Below are positions 30,626 through 37,339 of a DNA stretch of 37,339 nucleotides, one piece after another. Every line of letters begins with the position of its first letter. The stretch's first letter is position 1. Origin of the DNA: Gammaproteobacteria bacterium (GTDB taxonomy: Bacteria; Pseudomonadota; Gammaproteobacteria; Pseudomonadales; Azotimanducaceae); NCBI GenBank assembly GCA_004357385.1, contig SMWF01000119.1, positions 1 through 37,339 of the forward strand, given 5' to 3'. The notes below the pieces were generated by a model that was not told where the DNA came from, ran no database searches, and saw only the letters and a list, made by a program, of their open reading frames with translations. The position numbers and the translations under genes are program-made.

Positions 30626-31087
30626 TCACGAATTCGTCGGCAAACACGACCGTAACGGGCGCCGTGGTATGCCCATCGCGTCGCAAATCGCGCCCAGCAC
30701 CTCGTGCTCTGCGGCCAACTCTCGATTGTCAGCCGCCAGGGCGATCTCCGCGGCAGAGCGAACCAACTCGCAATGGACGGCATTGCCTTCGACCGCTGAG
30801 ATGCACGCAAGCGCTCGTTGACGGCCGGTCGTGGGTTCGCTCAGAAGGGCGCCGCCCAGATCCCGGAACAGGTGATCGACCCGATCGATATCAAGCGGTG
30901 CCAGCGCCTTGGCATGCGCTCGCAGCAACGCCGTGAAACGATCGATTTCGGACCTGGCCAGGTCCCCATCGGCTACTGCGACCAGTACAAATGCACTGGT
31001 GATGGCAAGCAGCAGTTCGTCGCTGATCGCCGCATCGAATCGCTCCCAGGACGCGAGTGCGTACGCGGCTTCTTCCTGGAACGCCAT
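30626..31087 (-). CDS. TerB-like helical protein
   Basis: 153 aa, all-helical. The acidic metal-binding-like VAVADGDLARSEIDRF matches the TerB/DjlA N-terminal pattern (A.aDG.....E...), and a second half with ALACISAVEG and AADNRELAAEHEVL keeps the twofold arrangement, ending in IPRRPL. TerB-like domains sit at the inner face of the membrane in stress-linked complexes; the role here is unknown. Strong ribosome site AAGGAGG. Confidence 0.8.
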   Translation of the reverse strand: MAFQEEAAYALASWERFDAAISDELLLAITSAFVLVAVADGDLARSEIDRFTALLRAHAKALAPLDIDRVDHLFRDLGGALLSEPTTGRQRALACISAVEGNAVHCELVRSAAEIALAADNRELAAEHEVLGAICDAMGIPRRPLRSCLPTNS

Positions 31088-31204
31088 GGCCTGTCCTCCT
31101 TCCCGCGACCGGTAGCCACCGCAGCGACCACGATAGTACCCCGCCCTCCTGGCTTCAATCGCGCATACTGATGATCTCTACCGCGGACAGCAATCCGCGT
31201 ACCG

Positions 31205-31552
31205 CTACAGTTCGTTCGCACCGTCGAACATCTGCGGTGACAACGACGCGACGTCGATGTCCTGAGCGCATCTCAGGTTCACATTGTGGAAGGTCGTTCC
31301 AGAAAAGTTGATCCGCGTGAAGCAGTGAATGCCGCACCTCGAACAGAAGAAGTGGTCGGAAAATTCGCGATTGCCATACCGCGTCAACAGGTCTTCGCCT
31401 CGTTTGACGACCACGTCGTTGTCCTCGACTCGGTGGAAGATTGCGCCGCGGCGCACGCAGAACGAACAGTTACATTCCATCGGCGCGGATAGGTCGGTGG
31501 TAAATTCAAACTCGACGCCGCCGCAATGACAGGAAGCTTGGTGTGTCTGCAT
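31205..31552 (-). CDS. GFA/CENP-V-family zinc protein
   Basis: 115 aa. Zinc ligands expected of the family are all visible: C8 and C10 (CHCGGVEF), C27, C29 and C32 (CNCSFC), C70 and C73 (CSRCGIHCF). Named for glutathione-dependent formaldehyde-activating enzyme, though most members have no proven activity and may bind S-hydroxymethyl-glutathione or other thiols. Single gene. The 117 bp upstream of the TerB-like gene side and 99 bp towards the QueF-like gene hold nothing recognisable. Confidence 0.9.
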   Translation of the reverse strand: MQTHQASCHCGGVEFEFTTDLSAPMECNCSFCVRRGAIFHRVEDNDVVVKRGEDLLTRYGNREFSDHFFCSRCGIHCFTRINFSGTTFHNVNLRCAQDIDVASLSPQMFDGANEL

Positions 31553-31651
31553 ATTCGATGCCTGGACCGGGAAATTTCTAGGGTGAACGCGAGGAGGTTA
31601 TCTCAGACAAGGGGTACTTGCGAAGCAGCAGGACCTTGTGCTCGTCCGACG

Positions 31652-32140
31652 CTACATCACTACAGCCCAGACGTCGTCTGCGGCGTTTTGCCAATCGCTG
31701 AACTCTTCGCAGCCGCCGCGTGCCTTCCAGTCCGAGTCGATCGTGAGCTTGGAACTGATACCGCCACGCGGGTTGCAGATCATGACAATCCGCAACCGTT
31801 TGGGGCCGTACGTAGACATCAAGTCGTCGTACATTACGTTGATTAGCCGTTCGTACGAGACGACCAGATTCCGCAACTGGAAGACGTAGCGTTTGAGCGA
31901 CTTTAACTCGATAACGAGCTGATCGGGGTAGAGGGCCAGATATACATCCGCGAAATCCGGCTGCCCCTGAACGCCAAGAAACGTGCATTCAGGGAGCTTG
32001 ATTTTGATCTCGTACGCTCCCCGGACCGGGTTCTTTATGGATTTCAATATCCTTGAATCGATGTCTTTGTACGTCGCAACGATCATGCCGGAAAAGCGCA
32101 CTAAAAGTTCACGATGGTAGTCCGTTAACGAGCGCATCAC
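31652..32140 (-). CDS. QueF-like protein lacking catalytic Cys and His
   Basis: 162 aa from GTG at 32140 (an ATG follows at once). The single-domain QueF (7-cyano-7-deazaguanine reductase) pattern is clear: GQPDFADVYL, YPDQLVIELKSLK, FQLRN, YERLINVMYDDL and NPRGGISS. In QueF the Cys of LCPKTGQPD attacks the nitrile; here the stretch is LGVQGQPD, with no Cys and one residue fewer. The catalytic His before Glu (FHE) is Tyr96-Glu97 (SYE). Asp62 and Glu97 remain. It therefore probably does not reduce preQ0 and may bind a 7-deazapurine or another purine. Function unknown; the open frame is intact with normal codon use. Confidence 0.85.
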   Translation of the reverse strand: MMRSLTDYHRELLVRFSGMIVATYKDIDSRILKSIKNPVRGAYEIKIKLPECTFLGVQGQPDFADVYLALYPDQLVIELKSLKRYVFQLRNLVVSYERLINVMYDDLMSTYGPKRLRIVMICNPRGGISSKLTIDSDWKARGGCEEFSDWQNAADDVWAVVM

Positions 32141-32247
32141 CGTGAAGGTTTTTCATCCTATAGATGAATACGATTTGATCCGGCCAAGTCGATCAGCATG
32201 TCGTGGCAATGGTGGATGATGATGCTGGTCGAGTCAGCGGCTCCCGC

Positions 32248-32721
32248 CTACAGCAACAGGTCTTCATCGATACGATGATAGACACTGGCCGCCGCAATGA
32301 GAGAATTCGCCGTGAGCGCCGGTACGCCATAGACCTCAGCCTCGACCGCATGATCGCGTCTGATCTTTTCCAGCAACAGATCGAAGTCGCCGTCTCCGGA
32401 GAGCAGCACGACGGTGTCGACGTCTGGAGCGGCGTCCAGCACATCGATGGCAATCCCCACGTCCCAATCGCCTTTCGCGCTACCGTCACTACGCTGAATG
32501 TAGGGTTTGAGTTTTACCGTGAAGCCGATGTGTTTCAGGGCGCTCTGGAACTTGAGTTGCCTGGCGTCGCCACGATGAATCGCATAGGCGGTCGCTGAGA
32601 CAATCTCTCCTGCAGCACTGATGCGCTGCCAGAGTTTTCGGTAATCAAACTGCCGACCATAAGCCTGGCGCGTGGTGTAGTAGATGTTCTGGACATCCAC
32701 AAACACAGCGACTCTCTTCAC
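32248..32721 (-). CDS. NYN-domain (LabA/DUF88-type) nuclease-like protein
   Basis: 157 aa with GTG at 32721 (GAGG about 8 bases upstream). PIN-like fold with acidic site: D9 and N12 in VFVDVQNIYY, D85/D87 in KGDWDVGIAID, D93, and D110/D112 in LLSGDGDFDLL. NYN proteins of this type are predicted metal-dependent RNases. The gene precedes the QueF-like gene on the same strand, with a 107-bp gap containing a TTCATC / GATGAA dyad just before that gene. RNA processing together with a nucleoside-binding neighbour is conceivable but unproven. Confidence 0.88.
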   Translation of the reverse strand: MKRVAVFVDVQNIYYTTRQAYGRQFDYRKLWQRISAAGEIVSATAYAIHRGDARQLKFQSALKHIGFTVKLKPYIQRSDGSAKGDWDVGIAIDVLDAAPDVDTVVLLSGDGDFDLLLEKIRRDHAVEAEVYGVPALTANSLIAAASVYHRIDEDLLL

Positions 32722-32807
32722 CGTAGAACCTCGGTCACGATCGTTGCGAACTGCACAATGGGCTTTGCACTCTACCAAGACGCCCGCCGGGCTTGTACAT
32801 TGGTCCC

Positions 32808-33683
32808 ATGCTGGACGCCGTTCCCAGTCGAACCGCCACGGCGACCGCGTTCACCCGCGCGGCCCACGTGCACATTGACGATGCGCCACCCGTGTTCGAC
32901 GACCACGTCGCCTATGATCTGCTGCCGGGCTACCAGCGCCGGTTCATCAAGCGCCTCGCGGCACTCTCGCCGCCCTGGGTCAGGCGCTATCGGCAGACCC
33001 GCAATGCCTTTACGACGATGCGAGCCCAGATCGTCGTCCGCGCACGCTACGCCGAAGACGCGTTGGCCAAGGCGCGAGAGACCGGCGTCGATCGCTTTGT
33101 TGTGCTCGCCGCGGGACTCGACACCTTCGCACTCAGACAGGCGCTCAGGCCCACCGACCCACCCATCGAGGTGGTTGAAATCGACCATCCCGCAACACAA
33201 CGCTGGAAACGCAAGTTACTCGCAGAACGCGGCATCGCCGAACCGAGCGAACTCACCTTCCTCCCGGTCGACTTCGAGGAGGAGGCGCTGGCACACGTCT
33301 GGATCGACAGCACCACACCCGACTTCGGCTCGTGGCTCGGCACCACCTACTACCTGACGCGCGAGGCGATCACAGCCACGCTGACGACCCTGGCCGAGCG
33401 CACCCAACCCGGGTCGCAATTGGTCCTGGACTACTGGCGCGAACCCCCACCCACCGACCTGAGCGCGCCGCTTCTGTGGGGCACGCGCGTCGCAGTCGCT
33501 CTGCAACAGGAGCCGATGCGCTCGTTCTTCGAGCCGCAAGACATCGAGGCGCTTGCCGAAGCTGCCGGTTGGCGGGTTCGCGAGAACTGTGCGGCCACGG
33601 AGCAGAACCGACGCTATCTCGCGGCGCGCAACGATCAACTGTCAGTACCGTCGTTCGCACATCTACTTCATCTGGAACATTGA
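32808..33683 (+). CDS. Class I methyltransferase, LCMT/PPM1 family
   Basis: 291 aa. Start chosen at MLDAVPSRTATATAF; a TTG five codons earlier is possible. The SAM site is VVLAAGLDTFALR, the signature of the leucine-carboxyl-methyltransferase-like family (often called TIGR00027), followed by VEIDHPATQRWKR and FLPVDFEEE. Bacterial members O-methylate small molecules or unknown acids. The next gene begins 11 bp after its stop, so it forms an operon with the di-iron protein. Confidence 0.9.
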   Translation: MLDAVPSRTATATAFTRAAHVHIDDAPPVFDDHVAYDLLPGYQRRFIKRLAALSPPWVRRYRQTRNAFTTMRAQIVVRARYAEDALAKARETGVDRFVVLAAGLDTFALRQALRPTDPPIEVVEIDHPATQRWKRKLLAERGIAEPSELTFLPVDFEEEALAHVWIDSTTPDFGSWLGTTYYLTREAITATLTTLAERTQPGSQLVLDYWREPPPTDLSAPLLWGTRVAVALQQEPMRSFFEPQDIEALAEAAGWRVRENCAATEQNRRYLAARNDQLSVPSFAHLLHLEH

Positions 33684-33694
33684 GGCGCTCCGTA

Positions 33695-34570
33695 ATGAAC
33701 CCTGAGACCAACGCTGCACGCATGCCGATACGAAAGATCCCCTTCGAGTTCATCGACACGATCGATCCGATCTGGAACGCTGCAAAGCCCGAGTGGAGCC
33801 ACATGGTGAACGGGACATCGTTGGCGATGCCGTATCTGGAACCATTTCTGATCAAAAACGTACGCGAAGCGCTGGCGCAAATCGATGAGCCGTCGCTGGC
33901 AGAAGACGTGCGCGCATTCGTCGGCCAGGAAGCCCAGCACTACACCAACCATCGACGCTACAACGAAGTGCTGAAACGCAACGGCTATCCCGAGCTCGAG
34001 GCGGTCGAAGCCGAGATGGCGCAAACCTACAAGCGTCTGGAAACGAAGAGTCTGAAATGGCGGCTGGCCTACACCGCGGGCTTCGAAACCATGACCATTG
34101 GCCTAACCGAATGGTTGATCCGCGAGCGAAGCGACCTGTTCACGCACGCGAATCCCGTGGTCGCTTCGCTGGTGTTGTGGCACATGGTCGAAGAAACAGA
34201 GCACAAGACCGTCGCGTTCGATGTCTATCAGCATCTGTACGGGCATTACTTCATGCGGGTCTACGGCCTCTTCTACGCCGCGCTGCACGTGATGTTCTCC
34301 GCGCGCCGTACCTACAAGCTCATGCTGCAACGCGACGGTACCTGGCGACAATGGAGCAGTCGCGTGCGACTCTGGAGAATGGTTGGCCAGTTCTACCGCA
34401 ACGTCACCCCCGCACTGTTCAGATCGCTGGCGCCCGGCCATCATCCGGACCACGTGGCAGACCCCGATTGGATTGCCCAGTGGGCCACGGCCTATGCCGA
34501 ACTGCCCGCGCAGGTCGTGCCGCTGTTGGATACGGACGATCCGGCCATCCCGGCGCGTTTCGTTTCGTGA
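33695..34570 (+). CDS. Ferritin-like di-iron protein ('metal-dependent hydrolase', PF10118 type)
   Basis: 291 aa. Annotated families of this kind are called predicted metal-dependent hydrolases, but the visible ligands fit a ferritin-like di-iron site: E49 (LEPF), E79-x-x-H82 (GQEAQHY), E131 (GFETM) and E167-x-x-H170 (EETEHK). IRERSDLF and KTVAFDVY are other typical blocks. Membrane-associated helices may lie at about 185-205. By this logic an O2-dependent oxygenase or desaturase-like activity on a lipid is as likely as hydrolysis. GAGG lies 10 bases upstream; operon with the LCMT-type methyltransferase. Confidence 0.88.
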   Translation: MNPETNAARMPIRKIPFEFIDTIDPIWNAAKPEWSHMVNGTSLAMPYLEPFLIKNVREALAQIDEPSLAEDVRAFVGQEAQHYTNHRRYNEVLKRNGYPELEAVEAEMAQTYKRLETKSLKWRLAYTAGFETMTIGLTEWLIRERSDLFTHANPVVASLVLWHMVEETEHKTVAFDVYQHLYGHYFMRVYGLFYAALHVMFSARRTYKLMLQRDGTWRQWSSRVRLWRMVGQFYRNVTPALFRSLAPGHHPDHVADPDWIAQWATAYAELPAQVVPLLDTDDPAIPARFVS

Positions 34571-34610
34571 GACAAACCACGCCGAATCGCGTATCAGGTG
34601 CGTCCTCGCC

Positions 34611-35030
34611 TCAGCCCTGAAGCTTGGCGCCGTGCTCCGCCATCCACTCACCCATGGCCTTCTCCGCTTCGGGATCAAAGTCATCACGCAGGCGCGAGAT
34701 GCACTCGCCCTCGAACACGGCCGTCTCGCGGCCCGAGATCTTGAGATCGGGGGCGCCGGCCTTCTGGTAGGTGACAGTCCACAGCATCTCGAGTGTGTTG
34801 CCCTCGACGCTCGGCGTCTGGAAATCCGGTGTGCGCGTGTCCATCTTGCGATCGAACGCGTCAACGCCGCTCTTCAGTTTGGCGAGCACTGCCGCACGCC
34901 CGATTGCTTCGGGGTCGCCCTCGTAGACGGCGTCCTCCGTGAAATACTGCTCAATACGAGACCAATCGTCGTCCACATAGCTCTCTTCGAAGGCGTCTGC
35001 ATAGGCCTGATAGCGTTCTCGAATACTCAT
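34611..35030 (-). CDS. SnoaL-like (NTF2 fold) protein
   Basis: 139 aa, start at MSIRERYQAYADAF with GGGGGAG upstream. It has the NTF2/SnoaL-type order: N-terminal helix, WSRIEQYFTEDAVYEGDPEAIGR, a helix around LAKLKSGVDAFD and strands ending GRETAVFEGECISRLRDDF. The fold serves as ketosteroid-isomerase-like enzymes, polyketide cyclases and binding proteins. Substrate unknown. Convergent with the di-iron gene; 142 bp of unassigned sequence separate it from the alkylsulfatase gene. Confidence 0.85.
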   Translation of the reverse strand: MSIRERYQAYADAFEESYVDDDWSRIEQYFTEDAVYEGDPEAIGRAAVLAKLKSGVDAFDRKMDTRTPDFQTPSVEGNTLEMLWTVTYQKAGAPDLKISGRETAVFEGECISRLRDDFDPEAEKAMGEWMAEHGAKLQG

Positions 35031-35172
35031 GGCGCTCCCCCGAGTCATACATCCACCAACCCTACTCCGATTGTCGATCTGGCGTGCGACTTGTTAGGCC
35101 GCGGGCGAGGAGCACAGAGAAGAAGCGGATCCAATAGGTGAAGATACGTGCCAAGGAAAGCTGACCTAGTCA

Positions 35173-37047
35173 TTATCGGAGTGTCAGCGGAATCGGCTCG
35201 CTGGCCACTGGATCGAAGTAACTAAGAAATTTCTGAAAATCCTCCAGCGTACCCGTCATCAGCCGGGCCTGCCCCGACTGGAACAATGCGGCGAGGACGG
35301 ACGGAGGGAATGCCGGATCCACCCCGTCGATGCCTAAGGCGTTCATGTCACGCAATAGGAGGTCGTTCAGCGTTGAACGATCTATTTCCAGCACTACGTC
35401 GGCATCTGCCGGCAAGAAATTGTAGAACTGCGCCACGCCACGTCGAATCTCCAACCCCAGCTCTTCGTCAACGTCGGGAAGCCGAAAACCCAAGGTCATA
35501 TTCACATCCAAAGTATTCTCAGCCTGCAAGCGAAAGCGCAGTCCGTTGATCAGCTCTGCCGTAGGAAAGGCACGCAGTAGATCAGGTGCCGACAACTCAA
35601 TCGCCTTACTATGGTCGATCGACCCGTCCAGTTCCTGCGCAGCAGTCAGATACCAGTTGCGCCAGTTGATGTTTGTGCGGCCATAGCCAATCTTGCGCAA
35701 TGCTTCAGCCTTGAGCTCTCGCGCATCCCCGTCATCGTTGCTCACGCGCACAAGATGGGTAGCCAGCTCAGCCGACCATTGGTAGTCGCCGCCCTCCGCG
35801 GCGCTCGCCGCTGCTCCCATAACCGCGTCCCGGCCTCCCATCAACGCTATGTAACGTCGTGAAGCTTCAACTGGCTTGGTTGGATCCAGGAACGTGGGAT
35901 CACCGAGAAACCACCCGAGCTCCCCGACATAGATCTGCCGCACTGAGTGAGCCACGCCACCGTAAAAGTCGCCGAGCCACGGATGCTCGGCAAGATGGCG
36001 TGGAAGCTTTACAACCTCAACAAGATCATCTGGCAGCATTCCCAGATTCATGTGCCGGATAGTCTGGTCGTACACATACTGAATTGCATCGCGGTACGCG
36101 GTCAGGGTTTCTGCTACGGCTTGTTCTCCTGAAACCGGACGCCCGTGTGACGACACCATATATTTGGCCGGATATTCGCGTAGCGTATCGATGCCTGTGA
36201 ACCACAATTCCGGGTCACGATAACGAGTGCCACGAATCGTGTGTAGATTGGGAAAGGACTCACCCTGAAGGATCTCCACGGTATGCAGCAGTCGAGTTTC
36301 AGGAAGCCATACGGCGATTTCATCAGGCGCTTCGCTGGGGATCCACTTGATCTGTATCTGTACACCGGCAATGTTCATATCGAGTACATCGTCGACAAGG
36401 ACGTTGGGAACAACCAGGCTTGGGTTTCGGATGACAAAGTCAGGACCCAGCCCGCCGTTGATACGTCCTTCCGGACCGACATCCAGTAACGTACCAAGCG
36501 AATAATCGACTCGTGCACCAAGGATGGGCCCCAGGCCACCCGCAGAGCCTCTGATTACGTTGGCCAGGAAGGTCTTGTGCGCGATGACCTTAACCTTGCC
36601 AGAAGCCGCATCTTCGTGGGATACAAACGCCGCCACACCACCAAAATGATCGATATGCCAGTGAGAATAGATTACCGCCTTTACGGGCTTGTCAGAAAAT
36701 TTGCGAAATTCCTCAAGCGTGCGCAGCCCCTTATCTACATCTTCGGGCGGATCGACAATGATGATGCCATCATCGCCAACGATCATCGCGGGGCTGGTCA
36801 ATGCGTAACCGTAGGCGAGGTAAACGTTATCGGCAACCTGGTAGACACCCGGTACCATCTTTTGCGAATGTTCGGTGAGCTTTGGATGCACTGTCGGGGC
36901 GGGCTTGTCGTAGGCGATGTTTTCGCCGGATGGATAGAACTTCACCCCGGCTCTATCACCGTGCCAGGTGCCCTCAATTTGTTGCGCATTAATCGGATTC
37001 GCGCCGATGAACAGAGCAACGACCGCTGTGATCAGGAATCTATTCAT
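35173..37047 (-). CDS. Secreted alkylsulfatase, SdsA1-type metallo-beta-lactamase fold
   Basis: 624 aa. Sec signal peptide with cleavage likely after residue 21 (ANPINAQQ). The metallo-beta-lactamase domain carries H129-W-H131-I-D133-H134 (HWHIDHFGG) and SSHGRPVSG; the middle helical domain includes AHSVRQIYVGELGWFLGD; the C-terminal SCP2-like domain (about 500-624) ends LMTGTLEDFQKFL. This is the three-domain layout of SDS hydrolases that release sulfate from primary or secondary alkyl sulfates in the periplasm. Base composition is slightly lower in GC than its neighbours. 125 bp downstream of the Rieske gene on the same strand. Confidence 0.93.
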   Translation of the reverse strand: MNRFLITAVVALFIGANPINAQQIEGTWHGDRAGVKFYPSGENIAYDKPAPTVHPKLTEHSQKMVPGVYQVADNVYLAYGYALTSPAMIVGDDGIIIVDPPEDVDKGLRTLEEFRKFSDKPVKAVIYSHWHIDHFGGVAAFVSHEDAASGKVKVIAHKTFLANVIRGSAGGLGPILGARVDYSLGTLLDVGPEGRINGGLGPDFVIRNPSLVVPNVLVDDVLDMNIAGVQIQIKWIPSEAPDEIAVWLPETRLLHTVEILQGESFPNLHTIRGTRYRDPELWFTGIDTLREYPAKYMVSSHGRPVSGEQAVAETLTAYRDAIQYVYDQTIRHMNLGMLPDDLVEVVKLPRHLAEHPWLGDFYGGVAHSVRQIYVGELGWFLGDPTFLDPTKPVEASRRYIALMGGRDAVMGAAASAAEGGDYQWSAELATHLVRVSNDDGDARELKAEALRKIGYGRTNINWRNWYLTAAQELDGSIDHSKAIELSAPDLLRAFPTAELINGLRFRLQAENTLDVNMTLGFRLPDVDEELGLEIRRGVAQFYNFLPADADVVLEIDRSTLNDLLLRDMNALGIDGVDPAFPPSVLAALFQSGQARLMTGTLEDFQKFLSYFDPVASEPIPLTLR

Positions 37048-37146
37048 CCTTGTTTCTCCGGTAACGATCTTATTGAAATTACGCCAAGCACTGCATCGGA
37101 CCTCGTTCGCCGTTATGGAACGGACGACCTTGTTCGACAGTCCTCG

Positions 37147-37339
37147 CTACTCGAGGTACGCATCCGCTGGAAGTAGTTTTCGCGTGCTGACGGTCCCCGC
37201 GATGAAGTCGTCTATCGTCTTGTGAAAATGGCGTAGCCTCAATTCCTGCTCACACAGGTTCATGCCCTTGAATGAATCTGATTGCACCCCCGCCTGCATC
37301 GTCACCATGTTGGACCCGTCCTGCGCGAGGACGTTGGCG
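37147..37339 (-). CDS. Rieske aromatic-ring-hydroxylating dioxygenase alpha subunit, 3' end only
   Basis: Partial: 63 residues before the TAG at 37147-37149, running off the right edge. Reads ANVLAQDGSNMVTMQAGV, FKGMNLCEQELRLRHFHKTI, DDFIAG. The order QD...V..MQ.G..S..F.G..L..QE.R.RHFH..L matches the C-terminus of the catalytic domain of Rieske oxygenases. The iron and Rieske sites are outside the window. The short gap and same direction suggest possible co-transcription with the alkylsulfatase. Confidence 0.75.
   Translation of the reverse strand, partial: ANVLAQDGSNMVTMQAGVQSDSFKGMNLCEQELRLRHFHKTIDDFIAGTVSTRKLLPADAYLE

Noticed and set aside
31652..32140. Functional queF for queuosine synthesis
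   Set aside because: The fold is right, but the catalytic Cys and His are missing, so I did not assign the gene symbol.
33332..33694. N-terminal extension of the di-iron protein
   Set aside because: The open frame overlaps the end of the methyltransferase gene in another frame, with Arg/His/Ser-rich nonsense sequence.
1..37339. CRISPR array, rRNA or tRNA genes, prophage or integron
   Set aside because: I found no regularly spaced repeats, tRNA-like cloverleaf, rRNA sequence, integrase or phage structural genes. The only dispersed repeat is the two-copy 39-mer.

Overview
The window looks like a chromosomal segment of a GC-rich, probably aerobic gammaproteobacterium, perhaps an uncultured lipid, steroid or hydrocarbon degrader. 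Pointers are the small lysine-rich MAKNKHSFAKRQ protein, a DUF4389 protein, a MltF-type transglycosylase, an RhlE-type helicase and the many xenobiotic- and lipid-oxidising enzymes. This is inferred from gene content only; there is no rRNA, tRNA or marker gene to fix the taxonomy. I see no phage, plasmid, CRISPR or intact insertion sequence.

Layout. 1-3.9 kb: a 39-bp two-copy direct repeat brackets a MerR-type two-gene operon with a 19-bp-spacer promoter, an ABM-fold monooxygenase, a periplasmic PepSY-like protein, an aldehyde dehydrogenase and a 38-residue membrane peptide. 3.9-5.8 kb: a membrane protein and a cytochrome P450. 5.8-11.2 kb: an envelope-stress-like module. A kinase with a very large sensor domain and its OmpR-type regulator face a PspA / membrane protein / von Willebrand-A operon, with a shared dyad and GTAAAA direct repeats in the intergenic region. 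11.3-15.3 kb: GNAT, GST, arylamine N-acetyltransferase and a second P450. 15.4-17.0 kb: a decay zone with an N-terminally deleted sulfatase carrying two single-base frameshifts and the C-terminal stump of a cyclopropane-synthase-type methyltransferase, with one intact small gene between them.

17.0-25.3 kb: beta-carbonic anhydrase, a methyltransferase, three membrane proteins (DUF4389, DoxX, unknown), an apparently exported carotenoid oxygenase, an MFS exporter, a salicylate-hydroxylase-like flavoprotein, and an ABM-fold protein plus ArsR pair preceded by two identical-arm dyads. 25.4-31.5 kb: MltF-like lytic transglycosylase, DEAD-box helicase, Baeyer-Villiger-type monooxygenase with a small partner gene, TerB-like protein and GFA-family zinc protein. 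31.6-37.3 kb: a QueF-like protein that has lost the catalytic cysteine and histidine of QueF, a NYN nuclease-like protein, a methyltransferase co-transcribed with a di-iron ferritin-like protein, a SnoaL-like protein, an SDS-hydrolase-type alkylsulfatase and the 3' end of a Rieske dioxygenase gene.

The oxidative enzymes (two P450s, two flavoprotein monooxygenases, carotenoid oxygenase, aldehyde dehydrogenase, Rieske oxygenase) and conjugating enzymes (GST, NAT, GNAT) suggest breakdown or detoxification of hydrophobic compounds, but they lie in many separate transcription units and no complete pathway can be read. The most unusual items are the QueF-like protein without catalytic residues, the PspA-VWA module with its candidate operator, the ArsR operators and the decayed sulfatase.
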